A stretch of 18,674 nucleotides of DNA from Flavobacteriaceae bacterium (lineage in GTDB: Bacteria > Bacteroidota > Bacteroidia > Flavobacteriales > Flavobacteriaceae), in NCBI GenBank assembly GCA_021151665.1, contig JAGKWW010000051.1:1-18674 (forward strand). The letters are read 5' to 3'. Made by a program: the position numbers and the translations under genes. Positions 6,462 through 14,145 of this stretch are shown here, piece after piece (within the stretch, counting starts at the first letter, position 1; every line of letters begins with the position of its first letter). Below the pieces are notes generated by a model that had not been told where the DNA came from, did no database searches, and worked only from the letters and a program-made list of their open reading frames with translations.

Positions 6462-7691
6462 TTATTCAGTTTTTGTTTCCCATTTATCAACGGCACTTGT
6501 GGCAAGGGCATTGCCCAGCACATTGGTCATACTTCGGGCCATATCGCAAAAATGGTCAATCGGTAATATAAGCGCAATACCTTCGGGCGGAATGCCGAAC
6601 ATGGCGCACGTGGCCACTACGACGATCAGGGATGCCCGTGGTACACCTGCCACCCCTTTACTGGTCAGCATCAGCACAAGCAGCATCAGCAGCTGTTTTT
6701 CAATAGGCATATCGATGCCGTACACCTGTGCAATGAACAGGCTGGCAAAAGTCATATACATCATGCTTCCGTCAAGGTTGAATGAGTAACCCAACGGCAG
6801 GGTAAACGATACAATCTTAGGGTCGCAGCCAAAGCGCTCGAGTTCCTCAGTGAGCTTCGGGAATACTGCCTCGCTGCTGGTGGTAGAAAAGGCGATAAGC
6901 AACGGGCTTGCAAGCCTTTTTAGCAGCAGCCAGAGCCTTTTGCCGAGTATAAGATAACCGACCGAAAGCAGCAATACCCACAGCAGGACAATACCTAATG
7001 CGAAATCGGCCAGGTAGTTGGCATAGAGCTTCCAGATATCGAATCCGTATATAGCAACGGCACCTGCTACTGCACCGAATACACCGAAAGGGGCTACCCA
7101 CATAATGTAGCCTACCATCTTCAGTACAACATGCGCAATGGTGTCGAGGGTTTTTATTACAGGCTTTGCGATCTCTCCAACCGAAGAAAGCGCCACGCCA
7201 AAGAGTATGGAGAATATTACAAGCTGTAAGATCTCATTGGTTGCCATCGCTTCGAAAACGCTTTTTGGGACAACGTGGGTAACAAATTGTTCGAGCGAAA
7301 AGGAATGCGTGTTCTTTAGCAACTCTTCAGCTGATGCTACATTGTCTGTAGAAACGGCGGTGCCTTTTCCCGGTTGCAGCCAGTTGACTAATACCATACC
7401 CAACAGCAACGAAACCAACGACGCAGAAAGGAACCACGCCATAGCCTTGCCCCCTACGCGCCCTACCATTTTCATATCGCCCATTTTGGCAATACCTACT
7501 ACAAGTGTAGAGAATACAAGCGGCGCAATGATCATCTGTACCAGGCGGATGAAGACCGTACCCAGCAGCTTGATGTTCTTTGCAAAAGCATCGGCAGAAT
7601 CGGCATACTGGTAATGCACCATCCCGCCCAGCGCAACCCCGAGAGCAAGCCCTGTCAGTATCGCTATAAAAAGTTTATTGTTGCTTTTCAA
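6462..7691 (-). CDS. Dicarboxylate/amino acid:cation symporter (DAACS), TTG start
   Basis: A 409-residue secondary transporter of the GltP/DctA family, which takes up glutamate, aspartate or C4-dicarboxylates with protons or sodium. The first helix is at about residues 6-26, and the N-terminal scaffold contains FIRLVQMIIAPLVFSTLVVGIAKMGD. The transport core is clear: the serine-rich hairpin FSTTSSEAVFPKL, SFNLDGSMMYMT (the NMDGT motif of helix 7), the second hairpin SKGVAGVPRASLIV, and DHFCDMARSMTNVLGNALA with the substrate-binding Asp, Arg and Asn. The start codon is TTG at 7691. No ATG or GTG lies between it and an upstream in-frame stop, and the next methionine (residue 24) would remove the first helix. 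It is the first gene of the five-gene minus-strand operon. Substrate specificity cannot be decided from the motifs. Confidence 0.9.
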   Translation of the reverse strand: MKSNNKLFIAILTGLALGVALGGMVHYQYADSADAFAKNIKLLGTVFIRLVQMIIAPLVFSTLVVGIAKMGDMKMVGRVGGKAMAWFLSASLVSLLLGMVLVNWLQPGKGTAVSTDNVASAEELLKNTHSFSLEQFVTHVVPKSVFEAMATNEILQLVIFSILFGVALSSVGEIAKPVIKTLDTIAHVVLKMVGYIMWVAPFGVFGAVAGAVAIYGFDIWKLYANYLADFALGIVLLWVLLLSVGYLILGKRLWLLLKRLASPLLIAFSTTSSEAVFPKLTEELERFGCDPKIVSFTLPLGYSFNLDGSMMYMTFASLFIAQVYGIDMPIEKQLLMLLVLMLTSKGVAGVPRASLIVVVATCAMFGIPPEGIALILPIDHFCDMARSMTNVLGNALATSAVDKWETKTE

Positions 7692-7832
7692 GATGGTTTG
7701 TTTTAAGTCCGTGAAAATACTTATAATTTTTTAAAACGGGGTCGGGTTTTCCTTCAAAATAAACACGCCTCATTACGCATCAAAATGCAAAGCAGGCAAA
7801 ATTTCACGCGTATCACTAAAGCATCTGCAACA

Positions 7833-7868
7833 TTTGCAGGCATATTTGCCTTAATAGTTTTATTTTTG
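7833..7868 (+). promoter_or_regulatory. Candidate promoter for the S9 peptidase gene
   Basis: TATTTTTG at 7861-7868 fits TAnnTTTG, and TTTG lies at 7833-7836. The spacing of 24 bases is one longer than the usual range. The leader would be only about 14 bases before the ATG at 7887. The rest of the 195-base divergent gap (7692-7886) contains short GGCAAA/TTTGCC and CTGC/GCAG inverted words but nothing I can name. Confidence 0.35.
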
Positions 7869-7886
7869 AAAAGCTAAAAAACAATC

Positions 7887-9791
7887 ATGAAGAAAATTTT
7901 TATACTAACTGTAAGCCTCATGGGATTATCAGCCTCTGCGCAACAGCAGCCTATGACACCCGAACTATTGTGGAAGCTTGGCCGTGTCAGCGGGCTTGGC
8001 ATCAGCAACGATGGGAAAAGCATTATCTACAAAGTATCAACACCCGTTGCCGAAGAAAACAAGTCGAATTCCGAATTCTTCAGTATTCCTGTAAACGGGG
8101 GAGCGCCGGTAGCACTAAAGGAATACAAGCTTCTGCTGAAAGACAAATACCTTTCGCCGGATGGAAAGCTGTTCCTTACTTCCAAAGAAGTGAAAGTGGA
8201 GAAAGTTTACGGTAAGGATTACTACCCCGAACTAAGCACCAGCAATGCCCAAATTTTTAACGGGCTCAATTACCGCCACTGGGATACTTGGAATGACGGC
8301 ACGTACAACCACGTAGGCTACACTCCCGCAAACAACCGCGACAAGTTTACCGACATCATGCCCGATGAGCCGTATGACTCCCCCATAAAACCATTTGGCG
8401 GCGAGGAAGATTATACTTGGTCACCCGACGGGAAGAAAATTATCTATGTGAGCAAAAAGAAGGTCGGTACCGAATATGCCACGAGTACCAACACCGATCT
8501 CTTTGAATACGACCTTGCCTCCAAAGTTACCGTTAACCTTACGCCGAACAATCCGGGGTATGACACACAGCCTGCGTTTTCGCCACAAGGCCATTTAACC
8601 TGGCTACAGATGAAACGCGACGGCTATGAGGCCGATAAGAACGACATCATCGTCCGATTTAATGGGCAGGACATTAACCTTACCGCCAACTGGGACGGGA
8701 CGGTAGACAGCTTTACCTGGAGCGCCGACGGTAAGAAGGTTTATTTCAGCGCGCCGATAGATGGTACCAAGCAACTTTTTGAAGTGAACTTTTTGGCCGG
8801 TGCAAAAGGGTCGACCACTGTAAAACAGATCACAGACGGCTATTTTGACGTAAACACAATTGTAGGCTTTACCGGCAATAAAGTGATTGTGGAACGCGCT
8901 GATATAAACCATGCTACGGAGATCTATAGCTTCGACCTGAAGAAGAAGACGTGGGCAAAACTAACCACGGTTAACGATGCGCTATACGCCAATGTTGCCA
9001 TGAGCAAGACAGAGAAGCGTTATGTGACTACAACCGATGGCAAAAAGATGTTGGTATGGGTAATACTCCCGCCGGACTTTGATGCCAGCAAAAAATACCC
9101 CACATTGTTGTATTGCCAGGGTGGGCCGCAAAGCGCACTTACGCAATTCTACTCTTTCCGGTGGAACTTCCAGCTGATGGCGGCCAAAGGCTATATTGTG
9201 GTAGCGCCAAACCGCCGCGGAATGCCGGGCCACGGCGTTGCCTGGAACGAGCAAATCAGTAAAGACTGGGGCGGGCAGGTAATGAACGATTATCTTTCGG
9301 CCATTGATGATGTGGCAAAGGAAACTTACATAGACAAGCAAAGGCTGGGCGCTGTGGGCGCAAGCTATGGCGGATACTCGGTATTCTACCTTGCGGGTAT
9401 ACACGATGGCAGGTTCAAAACATTTATTTCGCACTGCGGGGTATTCAACCTGCAAAGTATGTATGGCACTACCGAAGAAGTCTTTTTTACGAACTGGGAT
9501 AGTGGCGGGCCCTACTGGGACACCGAGAACGCAGCAGCGCAAAAAACTTACACAAAGTTCAACCCTATTAATATGGTGGCCAAATGGAATACCCCGATAC
9601 TCATCATCCAGGGCGGAAAAGATTACCGCGTGCCTATCGGGCAAGGTCAGGAAGCCTTTCAGGCAGCGCAGCTCAGGGGGATAAAAAGTCGCTTCATCCT
9701 TTTTCCTGAAGAAAACCACTGGGTACTCAAGCCACAGAGTGCATTAGTATGGCAGCATGAGTTCTTCCGCTGGCTCGAAGAGACACTGTAA
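7887..9791 (+). CDS. Exported S9 serine peptidase, dipeptidyl-peptidase-like (DPP5/S9C type)
   Basis: A 634-residue exported peptidase of the S9B/C group, similar in layout to bacterial DPP5, which removes dipeptides from peptides in the periplasm. The signal peptide is residues 1 to about 18 (MGLSASAQ). Beta-propeller repeats with WSPDGKKIIYVS, AFSPQGHLTW and WSADGKKVYFS motifs fill about residues 30-365. The alpha/beta-hydrolase domain follows, with the nucleophile Ser493 in GASYGGYS, Asp579 in QGGKDYRVP and His611 in PEENHWV, so the catalytic triad is complete. Length is close to the family norm. It lies 195 bases from the divergent symporter gene and 67 bases before another exported peptidase on the same strand, which suggests a peptide-scavenging pair. 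Substrate preference is not readable. No type IX sorting domain is present, so the protein should stay in the periplasm. Confidence 0.9.
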   Translation: MKKIFILTVSLMGLSASAQQQPMTPELLWKLGRVSGLGISNDGKSIIYKVSTPVAEENKSNSEFFSIPVNGGAPVALKEYKLLLKDKYLSPDGKLFLTSKEVKVEKVYGKDYYPELSTSNAQIFNGLNYRHWDTWNDGTYNHVGYTPANNRDKFTDIMPDEPYDSPIKPFGGEEDYTWSPDGKKIIYVSKKKVGTEYATSTNTDLFEYDLASKVTVNLTPNNPGYDTQPAFSPQGHLTWLQMKRDGYEADKNDIIVRFNGQDINLTANWDGTVDSFTWSADGKKVYFSAPIDGTKQLFEVNFLAGAKGSTTVKQITDGYFDVNTIVGFTGNKVIVERADINHATEIYSFDLKKKTWAKLTTVNDALYANVAMSKTEKRYVTTTDGKKMLVWVILPPDFDASKKYPTLLYCQGGPQSALTQFYSFRWNFQLMAAKGYIVVAPNRRGMPGHGVAWNEQISKDWGGQVMNDYLSAIDDVAKETYIDKQRLGAVGASYGGYSVFYLAGIHDGRFKTFISHCGVFNLQSMYGTTEEVFFTNWDSGGPYWDTENAAAQKTYTKFNPINMVAKWNTPILIIQGGKDYRVPIGQGQEAFQAAQLRGIKSRFILFPEENHWVLKPQSALVWQHEFFRWLEETL

Positions 9792-9858
9792 CCCGTGTTA
9801 ATTAATTATTAAATCGTAAATTTTCAGTACATTCGCTGAAGAACACTAACTATTTATT

Positions 9859-11058
9859 ATGTACACTTTTTCTATTAAGCCGTATCTTGCTGCTTCGCTC
9901 CTTTTTGCAGGCCTCCATACGGCTACTGCCCAGGACTATCTTGTCAATTCTTTAAAAAATAACCAAAGCGCCAACAGTAAGGATTCTTTTGTTTTTACCG
10001 ATGTGGTAAACATTGAGAACACACCCGTGAAAAACCAGGGTTCTTCAGGCACTTGCTGGAGCTATTCGGCCAACTCTTTCCTCGAGTCGGAAATGATCCG
10101 CCAGGGCCGTAAGCCGGTAGAAATATCACAGATCTATACTGCCCGTAATGCGTATATCGAAAAAGGAAAGAACTATGTGCGTATGCACGGTGCAGTTACC
10201 CTGGGCGATGGCGGTGCGCTTCATGACGTAATCAATATGTACCGCAAATACGGAGCAATGCCGCAAAGCGCTTACACCGGGCTTAACTATGGTACAACCA
10301 ACAATAAGTTTGCAGAGATGGGCGCTATGGGTGAGGCAGTGCTCTCGGCGGTTGTAAAAAACCCTAACGGAGAGCTTACGCCGAACTGGCTGAAGGCTTA
10401 TACTGCAGTAATCGATTCTTACCTTGGTACTGTTCCTGAATCATTTGATTACAACGGGAAAAAGTATACCCCGCAGACATTCGCGAAAGATGTTATCGGC
10501 ATTAACCCTGACGATTACGTAGAGATATCTTCTTTCAAAGATTATCCGTACTACCAGAAGTTCGTTCTTATGGTGCCGGACAACTGGTCTTTCGATCAGG
10601 TTTATAATGTAAAGCTTAACGAGCTTACCGATATCATAGACAACGCGCTTCGCAGCGGTTATACTGTTGGCTGGGCAGGCGATGTTTCAGAAAAAGGTTT
10701 TAGCTGGACTAACGGGGTTGCCTACATTCCTACCAAGAAATTTTCTGACATGACTCCTGAGGAAAAAGAAGCTATCTTCAAAGGGCCGCAAGCCGAACTC
10801 GAAATTACCGAAGACCTTCGCCAGAAAGCATTCGACAATTACAACACGCAGGACGACCACGGCATGCACATTGTAGGCATCAGCAAAGACCAGAATGGCA
10901 AGGAATATTATATCGTGAAAAACTCGTGGGGAGCAAGCAACGATTACAAGGGTTATATGTACATAACTAAGAATTTCATTAAATATAAAACTACCGCTAT
11001 CCTCCTGAACAAAGGCGGGCTTAGCAAAGATATGGCTAAGAAACTGTCATTAAAATAA
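9859..11058 (+). CDS. Exported C1 cysteine peptidase, bleomycin hydrolase/aminopeptidase C-like
   Basis: A 399-residue papain-fold peptidase of the C1B (bleomycin hydrolase, PepC) type. A signal peptide covers about residues 1-24 (LHTATAQ). The catalytic set is complete: Gln60 and Cys66 in KNQGSSGTCWSY, His337 in DDHGMHIVGI and Asn355 in VKNSWG. As in PepC, a long insert separates the cysteine and the histidine, and the distance here (271 residues) fits that subfamily rather than short papains. Classical PepC and bleomycin hydrolases are cytoplasmic hexamers of about 450 residues, so a secreted, somewhat shorter form is noteworthy, though such forms occur in Bacteroidetes. The C-terminus (KKLSLK) does not carry the trimming tail expected of PepC. 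The gene follows the S9 peptidase by 67 bases and ends at a strong terminator. Confidence 0.88.
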   Translation: MYTFSIKPYLAASLLFAGLHTATAQDYLVNSLKNNQSANSKDSFVFTDVVNIENTPVKNQGSSGTCWSYSANSFLESEMIRQGRKPVEISQIYTARNAYIEKGKNYVRMHGAVTLGDGGALHDVINMYRKYGAMPQSAYTGLNYGTTNNKFAEMGAMGEAVLSAVVKNPNGELTPNWLKAYTAVIDSYLGTVPESFDYNGKKYTPQTFAKDVIGINPDDYVEISSFKDYPYYQKFVLMVPDNWSFDQVYNVKLNELTDIIDNALRSGYTVGWAGDVSEKGFSWTNGVAYIPTKKFSDMTPEEKEAIFKGPQAELEITEDLRQKAFDNYNTQDDHGMHIVGISKDQNGKEYYIVKNSWGASNDYKGYMYITKNFIKYKTTAILLNKGGLSKDMAKKLSLK

Positions 11059-11075
11059 TAACAGCATTGCCTGTT

Positions 11076-11105
11076 AAAATCCCGGCCATTGCGCCGGGAT
11101 TTTTT
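11076..11105 (+). terminator. Rho-independent terminator after the C1 peptidase
   Basis: An 11-base stem (AAAATCCCGGC with GCCGGGATTTT), a six-base loop (CATTGC) and a following T run. It starts 17 bases after the C1 peptidase stop codon and would end the peptidase transcript. Confidence 0.85.
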
Positions 11106-11131
11106 ATTTTCGCCAAACAAATTACTGACTT

Positions 11132-11695
11132 ATGAAATTACGATCATTCGCCATCGCAATGGCTTTCTTTCTGGCAGCACCTTTGTTTGCCCAGGAAGGC
11201 ACCGTAGAGAAATCGGTTACCAGCATCCAGGCGGGGCCTATCGGCTTTTGGGGAAACTACGAAGCGCGCCTTGGCAATAGGTGGGCATTGCGTGCAGAAG
11301 CCGGTTTCGACCTGTGGTTTTACAATACCTATTTTGACGGAAAAGGCAATTTCCTTGCGCCCAGTGTAAGTATTGAACCGCGTTGGTACTACAACATTGA
11401 AAAGCGCCATAACAAAGGGAAGAACACCCAAAAGAACAGCGCCAACTTTGTAACGGTTGCCGTTGAATATTTTCCGGACGCCTTTGTAATCGGCGGCAAG
11501 CCCTCATATATTTCAGTTCCCAACCAGATAAGTGTAATCCCGAAGTGGGGAATGCGCCGGATGATAGGCAGCCATTTCAATTACGAACTCGGCGCAGGCC
11601 TCGGCTTTGTAAGTTACCTTTCAGACAAAGATAACCTGAAGAGCCCGCCGGATGCAGCGCTGGACCTGCACATACGTATTGGTTATACGTTTTAA
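11132..11695 (+). CDS. Small outer-membrane beta-barrel-like protein, function unknown
   Basis: A 187-residue exported protein that I cannot assign to a named family. It has a signal peptide (residues 1-20, APLFAQ). The mature part alternates polar and hydrophobic residues in strand-like stretches rich in aromatic residues, such as SIQAGPIGFWGNYEARLGNRWALRAEAGFDLWFY and SVSIEPRWYYNIEKR. It ends in IRIGYTF, a terminal phenylalanine of the kind recognised by the BAM machinery. About eight strands fit in the length, so a small OmpX/OmpW-sized barrel is plausible. A basic loop (EKRHNKGKNTQKN) would face the medium. The gene lies alone between two terminators and converges with the next gene. Confidence 0.7.
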   Translation: MKLRSFAIAMAFFLAAPLFAQEGTVEKSVTSIQAGPIGFWGNYEARLGNRWALRAEAGFDLWFYNTYFDGKGNFLAPSVSIEPRWYYNIEKRHNKGKNTQKNSANFVTVAVEYFPDAFVIGGKPSYISVPNQISVIPKWGMRRMIGSHFNYELGAGLGFVSYLSDKDNLKSPPDAALDLHIRIGYTF

Positions 11696-11699
11696 AATC

Positions 11700-11726
11700 A
11701 AAATCCCCGGTATTGCCGGGGATTTT
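11700..11726. terminator. Bidirectional terminator between convergent genes
   Basis: A perfect 11-base stem (AAAATCCCCGG with CCGGGGATTTT) around a TATTG loop, with A and T runs on both sides. It lies between the stop codons at 11695 and 11730, so it can serve both strands. Confidence 0.85.
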
Positions 11727-11729
11727 CAT

Positions 11730-12104
11730 TTATTCTGATTCGTGTTTCTCCATATAATGTTCACGCAGTTTCTGGCGGTTTGCCGCCCTGTTGGCCGCGT
11801 ATATCTTATACTGGTCATCGGTAAGGACTGACTTTAGCTTGGTTTCACGCTCATCATTGATCACGCGTAGCTTTTTTACCTTCTCGGCCTTTGTAACCGT
11901 TGTAGCTTTAATGTCCAGTGCCTTCTGAAGGAAGCTTTTATTGATTTCAAGCACCTTGGTATACTGGCTGTCATTCAGGGTCAGCTGCTCTTTCATATTC
12001 GCAGTGACAATCCTCGCGCCTTCGGTGGCTTTATCCTGTGCAAATACGCTAACAGAAAGCAGCATTACCGCCGCTACAAAAAAGTGTTTCAGTGTGTGTT
12101 TCAT
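11730..12104 (-). CDS. Small exported helical protein, Spy/CpxP-like in appearance
   Basis: With the start at 12104 the protein has 124 residues and begins MKHTLKHFFVAAVMLLSVSVFAQ, a clear signal peptide cleaved near residue 22. The mature part is charged and helical: LTLNDSQYTKVLEINKSFLQKALDI, then LKSVLTDDQYKIYAANRAANRQKLREHYMEKHESE. The pattern 'L-x-D-x-Q-x' before each helix (LTLNDSQY, LTDDQYKIY) is like the repeats of Spy/CpxP-type periplasmic chaperone-like proteins, and many Bacteroidetes encode similar short proteins of unknown role. The open frame reaches back to 12173, but those 23 residues would place the signal peptide internally and come from the terminator region, so I reject that start. 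Function is unproven; the similarity is structural impression only. Confidence 0.72.
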   Translation of the reverse strand: MKHTLKHFFVAAVMLLSVSVFAQDKATEGARIVTANMKEQLTLNDSQYTKVLEINKSFLQKALDIKATTVTKAEKVKKLRVINDERETKLKSVLTDDQYKIYAANRAANRQKLREHYMEKHESE

Positions 12105-12125
12105 TCCGGTCAATTTTAAGGTTTT

Positions 12126-12133
12126 CAAATATA
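12126..12133 (-). promoter_or_regulatory. Candidate -7 element upstream of the Spy-like gene
   Basis: On the minus strand TATATTTG lies 21 bases before the ATG at 12104 and matches TAnnTTTG exactly. I see no clean TTG at the expected -33 distance, so only the -7 element is supported. Its position supports the shorter start of the gene. Confidence 0.35.
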
Positions 12134-12161
12134 ACGCATTTACCATGCCATTCCATATAAA

Positions 12162-12185
12162 AAAATCCCGCATGTGCGGGATTTT
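12162..12185 (-). terminator. Terminator after accC
   Basis: A ten-base stem (AAAATCCCGC with GCGGGATTTT) around a four-base loop, followed on the minus strand by more T residues. It lies just after the accC stop codon at 12190 and separates accC from the downstream Spy-like gene. Confidence 0.85.
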
Positions 12186-12189
12186 GTAT

Positions 12190-13536
12190 TTATGCAGGGT
12201 CTTTCATTTTGAAAGATTCCATGAACTTCGTGGTATAGTTTCCGGCAATATAATCCGGGTGATCCATCAGTTGCCTGTGGAAAGGTATCGTGGTCTTGAT
12301 GCCTTCAATCACAAACTCATCCAGTGCACGCCTCATTTTGCTTATCGCCTCTTCACGGGTTTGCGCCGTAGTGATTAGCTTAGCAATCATTGAGTCGTAA
12401 TTTGGCGGAATGGTATAACCTGAATACACGTGGGTATCAAGGCGTACGCCGTGGCCTCCCGGCATGTGCAGGGTAGTGATTTTGCCCGGCGACGGCCTGA
12501 AGTCGTTGTACGGGTCTTCAGCATTGATACGGCACTCAATAGAATGCAACTGCGGCAGGTAGTTCTTGCCCGAAATAGGCACACCGGCAGCAACCATTAT
12601 CTGTTCGCGGATCAGGTCATAATCTATTACCTGCTCGGTAATAGGGTGCTCTACCTGGATACGCGTGTTCATCTCCATGAAATAGAAGTTCCTGTGCTTG
12701 TCTACAAGGAATTCCACCGTACCCGCGCCTTCATATTTAATGAACTCGGCAGCTTTTACAGCAGCATCGCCCATTGCCTGGCGAAGCTCATCGGTCATAA
12801 ACGGCGAAGGAGTTTCCTCAGTAAGCTTCTGGTGGCGGCGCTGCACAGAACAGTCACGCTCAGAAAGGTGACAGGCTTTCCCGAAGGAATCGCCTACAAC
12901 CTGTATCTCGATATGGCGTGGCTCTTCGATAAGCTTCTCCATATACATACCGTCGTTACCAAATGAGGCGGCAGCTTCCTGCTTGGCACTCTCCCATGCT
13001 TTTTGCAGGTCTTCTTCCTTCCAAACAGCACGCATACCCTTACCCCCGCCTCCGGCCGTAGCCTTAAGCATAACAGGGTAGCCAAATTCCTTGGCAAGCT
13101 TAGCAGCATGTTCATACGAATCAAGAAGTCCGTCAGATCCCGGTACGCAAGGTACCCCTGCAGCTTTCATGGTAGCTTTGGCGGTAGCCTTATCTCCCAT
13201 CTTCTCGATCATCTCCGGCGAAGCGCCAATGAACTTGATCCCGTGCTCCGAGCATATTTTAGAAAAACGCGCATTCTCCGAAAGGAAGCCGTAGCCCGGG
13301 TGAATGGCATCGGCATTAGTAATTTCGGCAGCAGCTATAATGTTGGATATCTTGAGGTAAGAAAGGTTGCTGGGCGGCGGGCCAATGCACACAGCCTCGT
13401 CGGCAAACTTTACGTGGAGGCTTTCAGCATCAGCAGTAGAATATACAGCTACGGTTTTGATGCCCATCTCGCGGCAGGTCCTGATCACGCGCATGGCGAT
13501 CTCTCCCCTGTTGGCAATTAGTATCTTTTTAAACAT
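12190..13536 (-). CDS. accC: Acetyl-CoA carboxylase, biotin carboxylase subunit
   Basis: Biotin carboxylase uses ATP and bicarbonate to carboxylate the biotin carried by AccB, the first half-reaction of malonyl-CoA formation in the cytoplasm. The 448 residues match the usual length. The N-terminal domain starts MFKKILIANRGEIAMRVIRTCREMG, and KFIGASPEMIEKMGDK follows. The ATP-grasp domain shows the glycine-rich loop TAGGGGKGMR, EEPRHIEIQVVGD, SERDCSVQRRHQKLTEETPSP and the catalytic stretch EMNTRIQVEHPITEQ. The C-terminal domain contains HSIECRINAEDP. The ATG at 13536 gives the canonical N-terminus. It lies 89 bases after accB on the same strand and is last in a fabH-accB-accC group. A terminator follows. 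The carboxyltransferase genes accA and accD are not in the window. Confidence 0.96.
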   Translation of the reverse strand: MFKKILIANRGEIAMRVIRTCREMGIKTVAVYSTADAESLHVKFADEAVCIGPPPSNLSYLKISNIIAAAEITNADAIHPGYGFLSENARFSKICSEHGIKFIGASPEMIEKMGDKATAKATMKAAGVPCVPGSDGLLDSYEHAAKLAKEFGYPVMLKATAGGGGKGMRAVWKEEDLQKAWESAKQEAAASFGNDGMYMEKLIEEPRHIEIQVVGDSFGKACHLSERDCSVQRRHQKLTEETPSPFMTDELRQAMGDAAVKAAEFIKYEGAGTVEFLVDKHRNFYFMEMNTRIQVEHPITEQVIDYDLIREQIMVAAGVPISGKNYLPQLHSIECRINAEDPYNDFRPSPGKITTLHMPGGHGVRLDTHVYSGYTIPPNYDSMIAKLITTAQTREEAISKMRRALDEFVIEGIKTTIPFHRQLMDHPDYIAGNYTTKFMESFKMKDPA

Positions 13537-13554
13537 CGTCTTTTGTTATTTTAA

Positions 13555-13622
13555 ATTTTGAATTATAAATTTTAAATTCTGCCGAATGCCATATAAAGCA
13601 TTCAAAATTCATCATTCAAAAT
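13555..13622. repeat. Nested inverted repeats between accB and accC
   Basis: ATTTTGAAT at 13555-13563 is an exact inverted copy of ATTCAAAAT at 13614-13622. Inside it GAATGC (13584-13589) pairs with GCATTC (13598-13603) across an eight-base loop. The region is AT-rich and lacks the GC-rich stem and clean T tail of a terminator, so it may be an intergenic repeat, an RNA processing site or a partial attenuator. Confidence 0.45.
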
Positions 13623-13625
13623 AAT

Positions 13626-14117
13626 TTATGACGGATCTACCAGGAATAATGGCTGATCGAACTCTACCGGAGAAGAATCATCTACCAGTACTTTTACGAT
13701 TTTACCGGAAACTTCAGATTCGATCTCGTTGAAAAGCTTCATCGCCTCGATCACACAAACCACATCGCCTTTAGAAATTGAAGTACCTACTTCTACGAAC
13801 GGAGCTTTGTCCGGAGACGGCTTCCTGTAAAGTGTACCGATAATTGGCGACTTGATTGTGATATATTTAGAGTTGTCATCTGCAGCAGGAGCAGGTGCGG
13901 CGGCAGGTGCAGCAGCAGCCGGAGCCGGTGCAGCAGCCGGAGCAGCCTGTGGCATAGCCTGGGCCACGGGAGCGTGCTGAACGTAAGTAGTCTCAGAAGC
14001 TACACCTTCAGTAGTTGTTTTTATGGTGATCTTAAAATCATCCATTTCTAATTTTACTTCTGTAGCGCCAGACTTGGCTACGAATTTGATTAGGTTTTGA
14101 ATTTCTCTGATATCCAT
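13626..14117 (-). CDS. accB: Acetyl-CoA carboxylase, biotin carboxyl carrier protein
   Basis: BCCP carries the biotin that shuttles CO2 from biotin carboxylase to the carboxyltransferase. The protein has 163 residues. Residues 1-40 form the N-terminal part (MDIREIQNLIKFVAKSGATEVKLEM). About 50-85 is a flexible alanine/proline-rich linker. About 86-163 is the biotinyl domain, with Lys127 in the exact attachment motif EAMKL and the preceding SPIIGTLYRKPSPDKAPFVEVG. The ATG at 14117 gives the family-typical start, and the stop of fabH is only 28 bases upstream. accC follows after 89 bases. Nothing is missing or fused. The linker gives the gene a repetitive GCA/GCC codon run. Confidence 0.96.
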   Translation of the reverse strand: MDIREIQNLIKFVAKSGATEVKLEMDDFKITIKTTTEGVASETTYVQHAPVAQAMPQAAPAAAPAPAAAAPAAAPAPAADDNSKYITIKSPIIGTLYRKPSPDKAPFVEVGTSISKGDVVCVIEAMKLFNEIESEVSGKIVKVLVDDSSPVEFDQPLFLVDPS

Positions 14118-14145
14118 AATGTCCGAATTTTGTTTAGGTTTAGTT

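Noticed and set aside
8982..9719. Antisense open frame of 245 codons within the S9 peptidase gene
   Set aside because: Long only because of codon bias on the opposite strand; the plus-strand frame has a full catalytic triad.
12105..12173. Longer start for the Spy-like protein
   Set aside because: It would bury the signal peptide and overlap the -7 element and the terminator region.
12430..13521. Plus-strand open frames of 172-178 codons across accC
   Set aside because: Shadows of the accC frame, which is complete and highly conserved.
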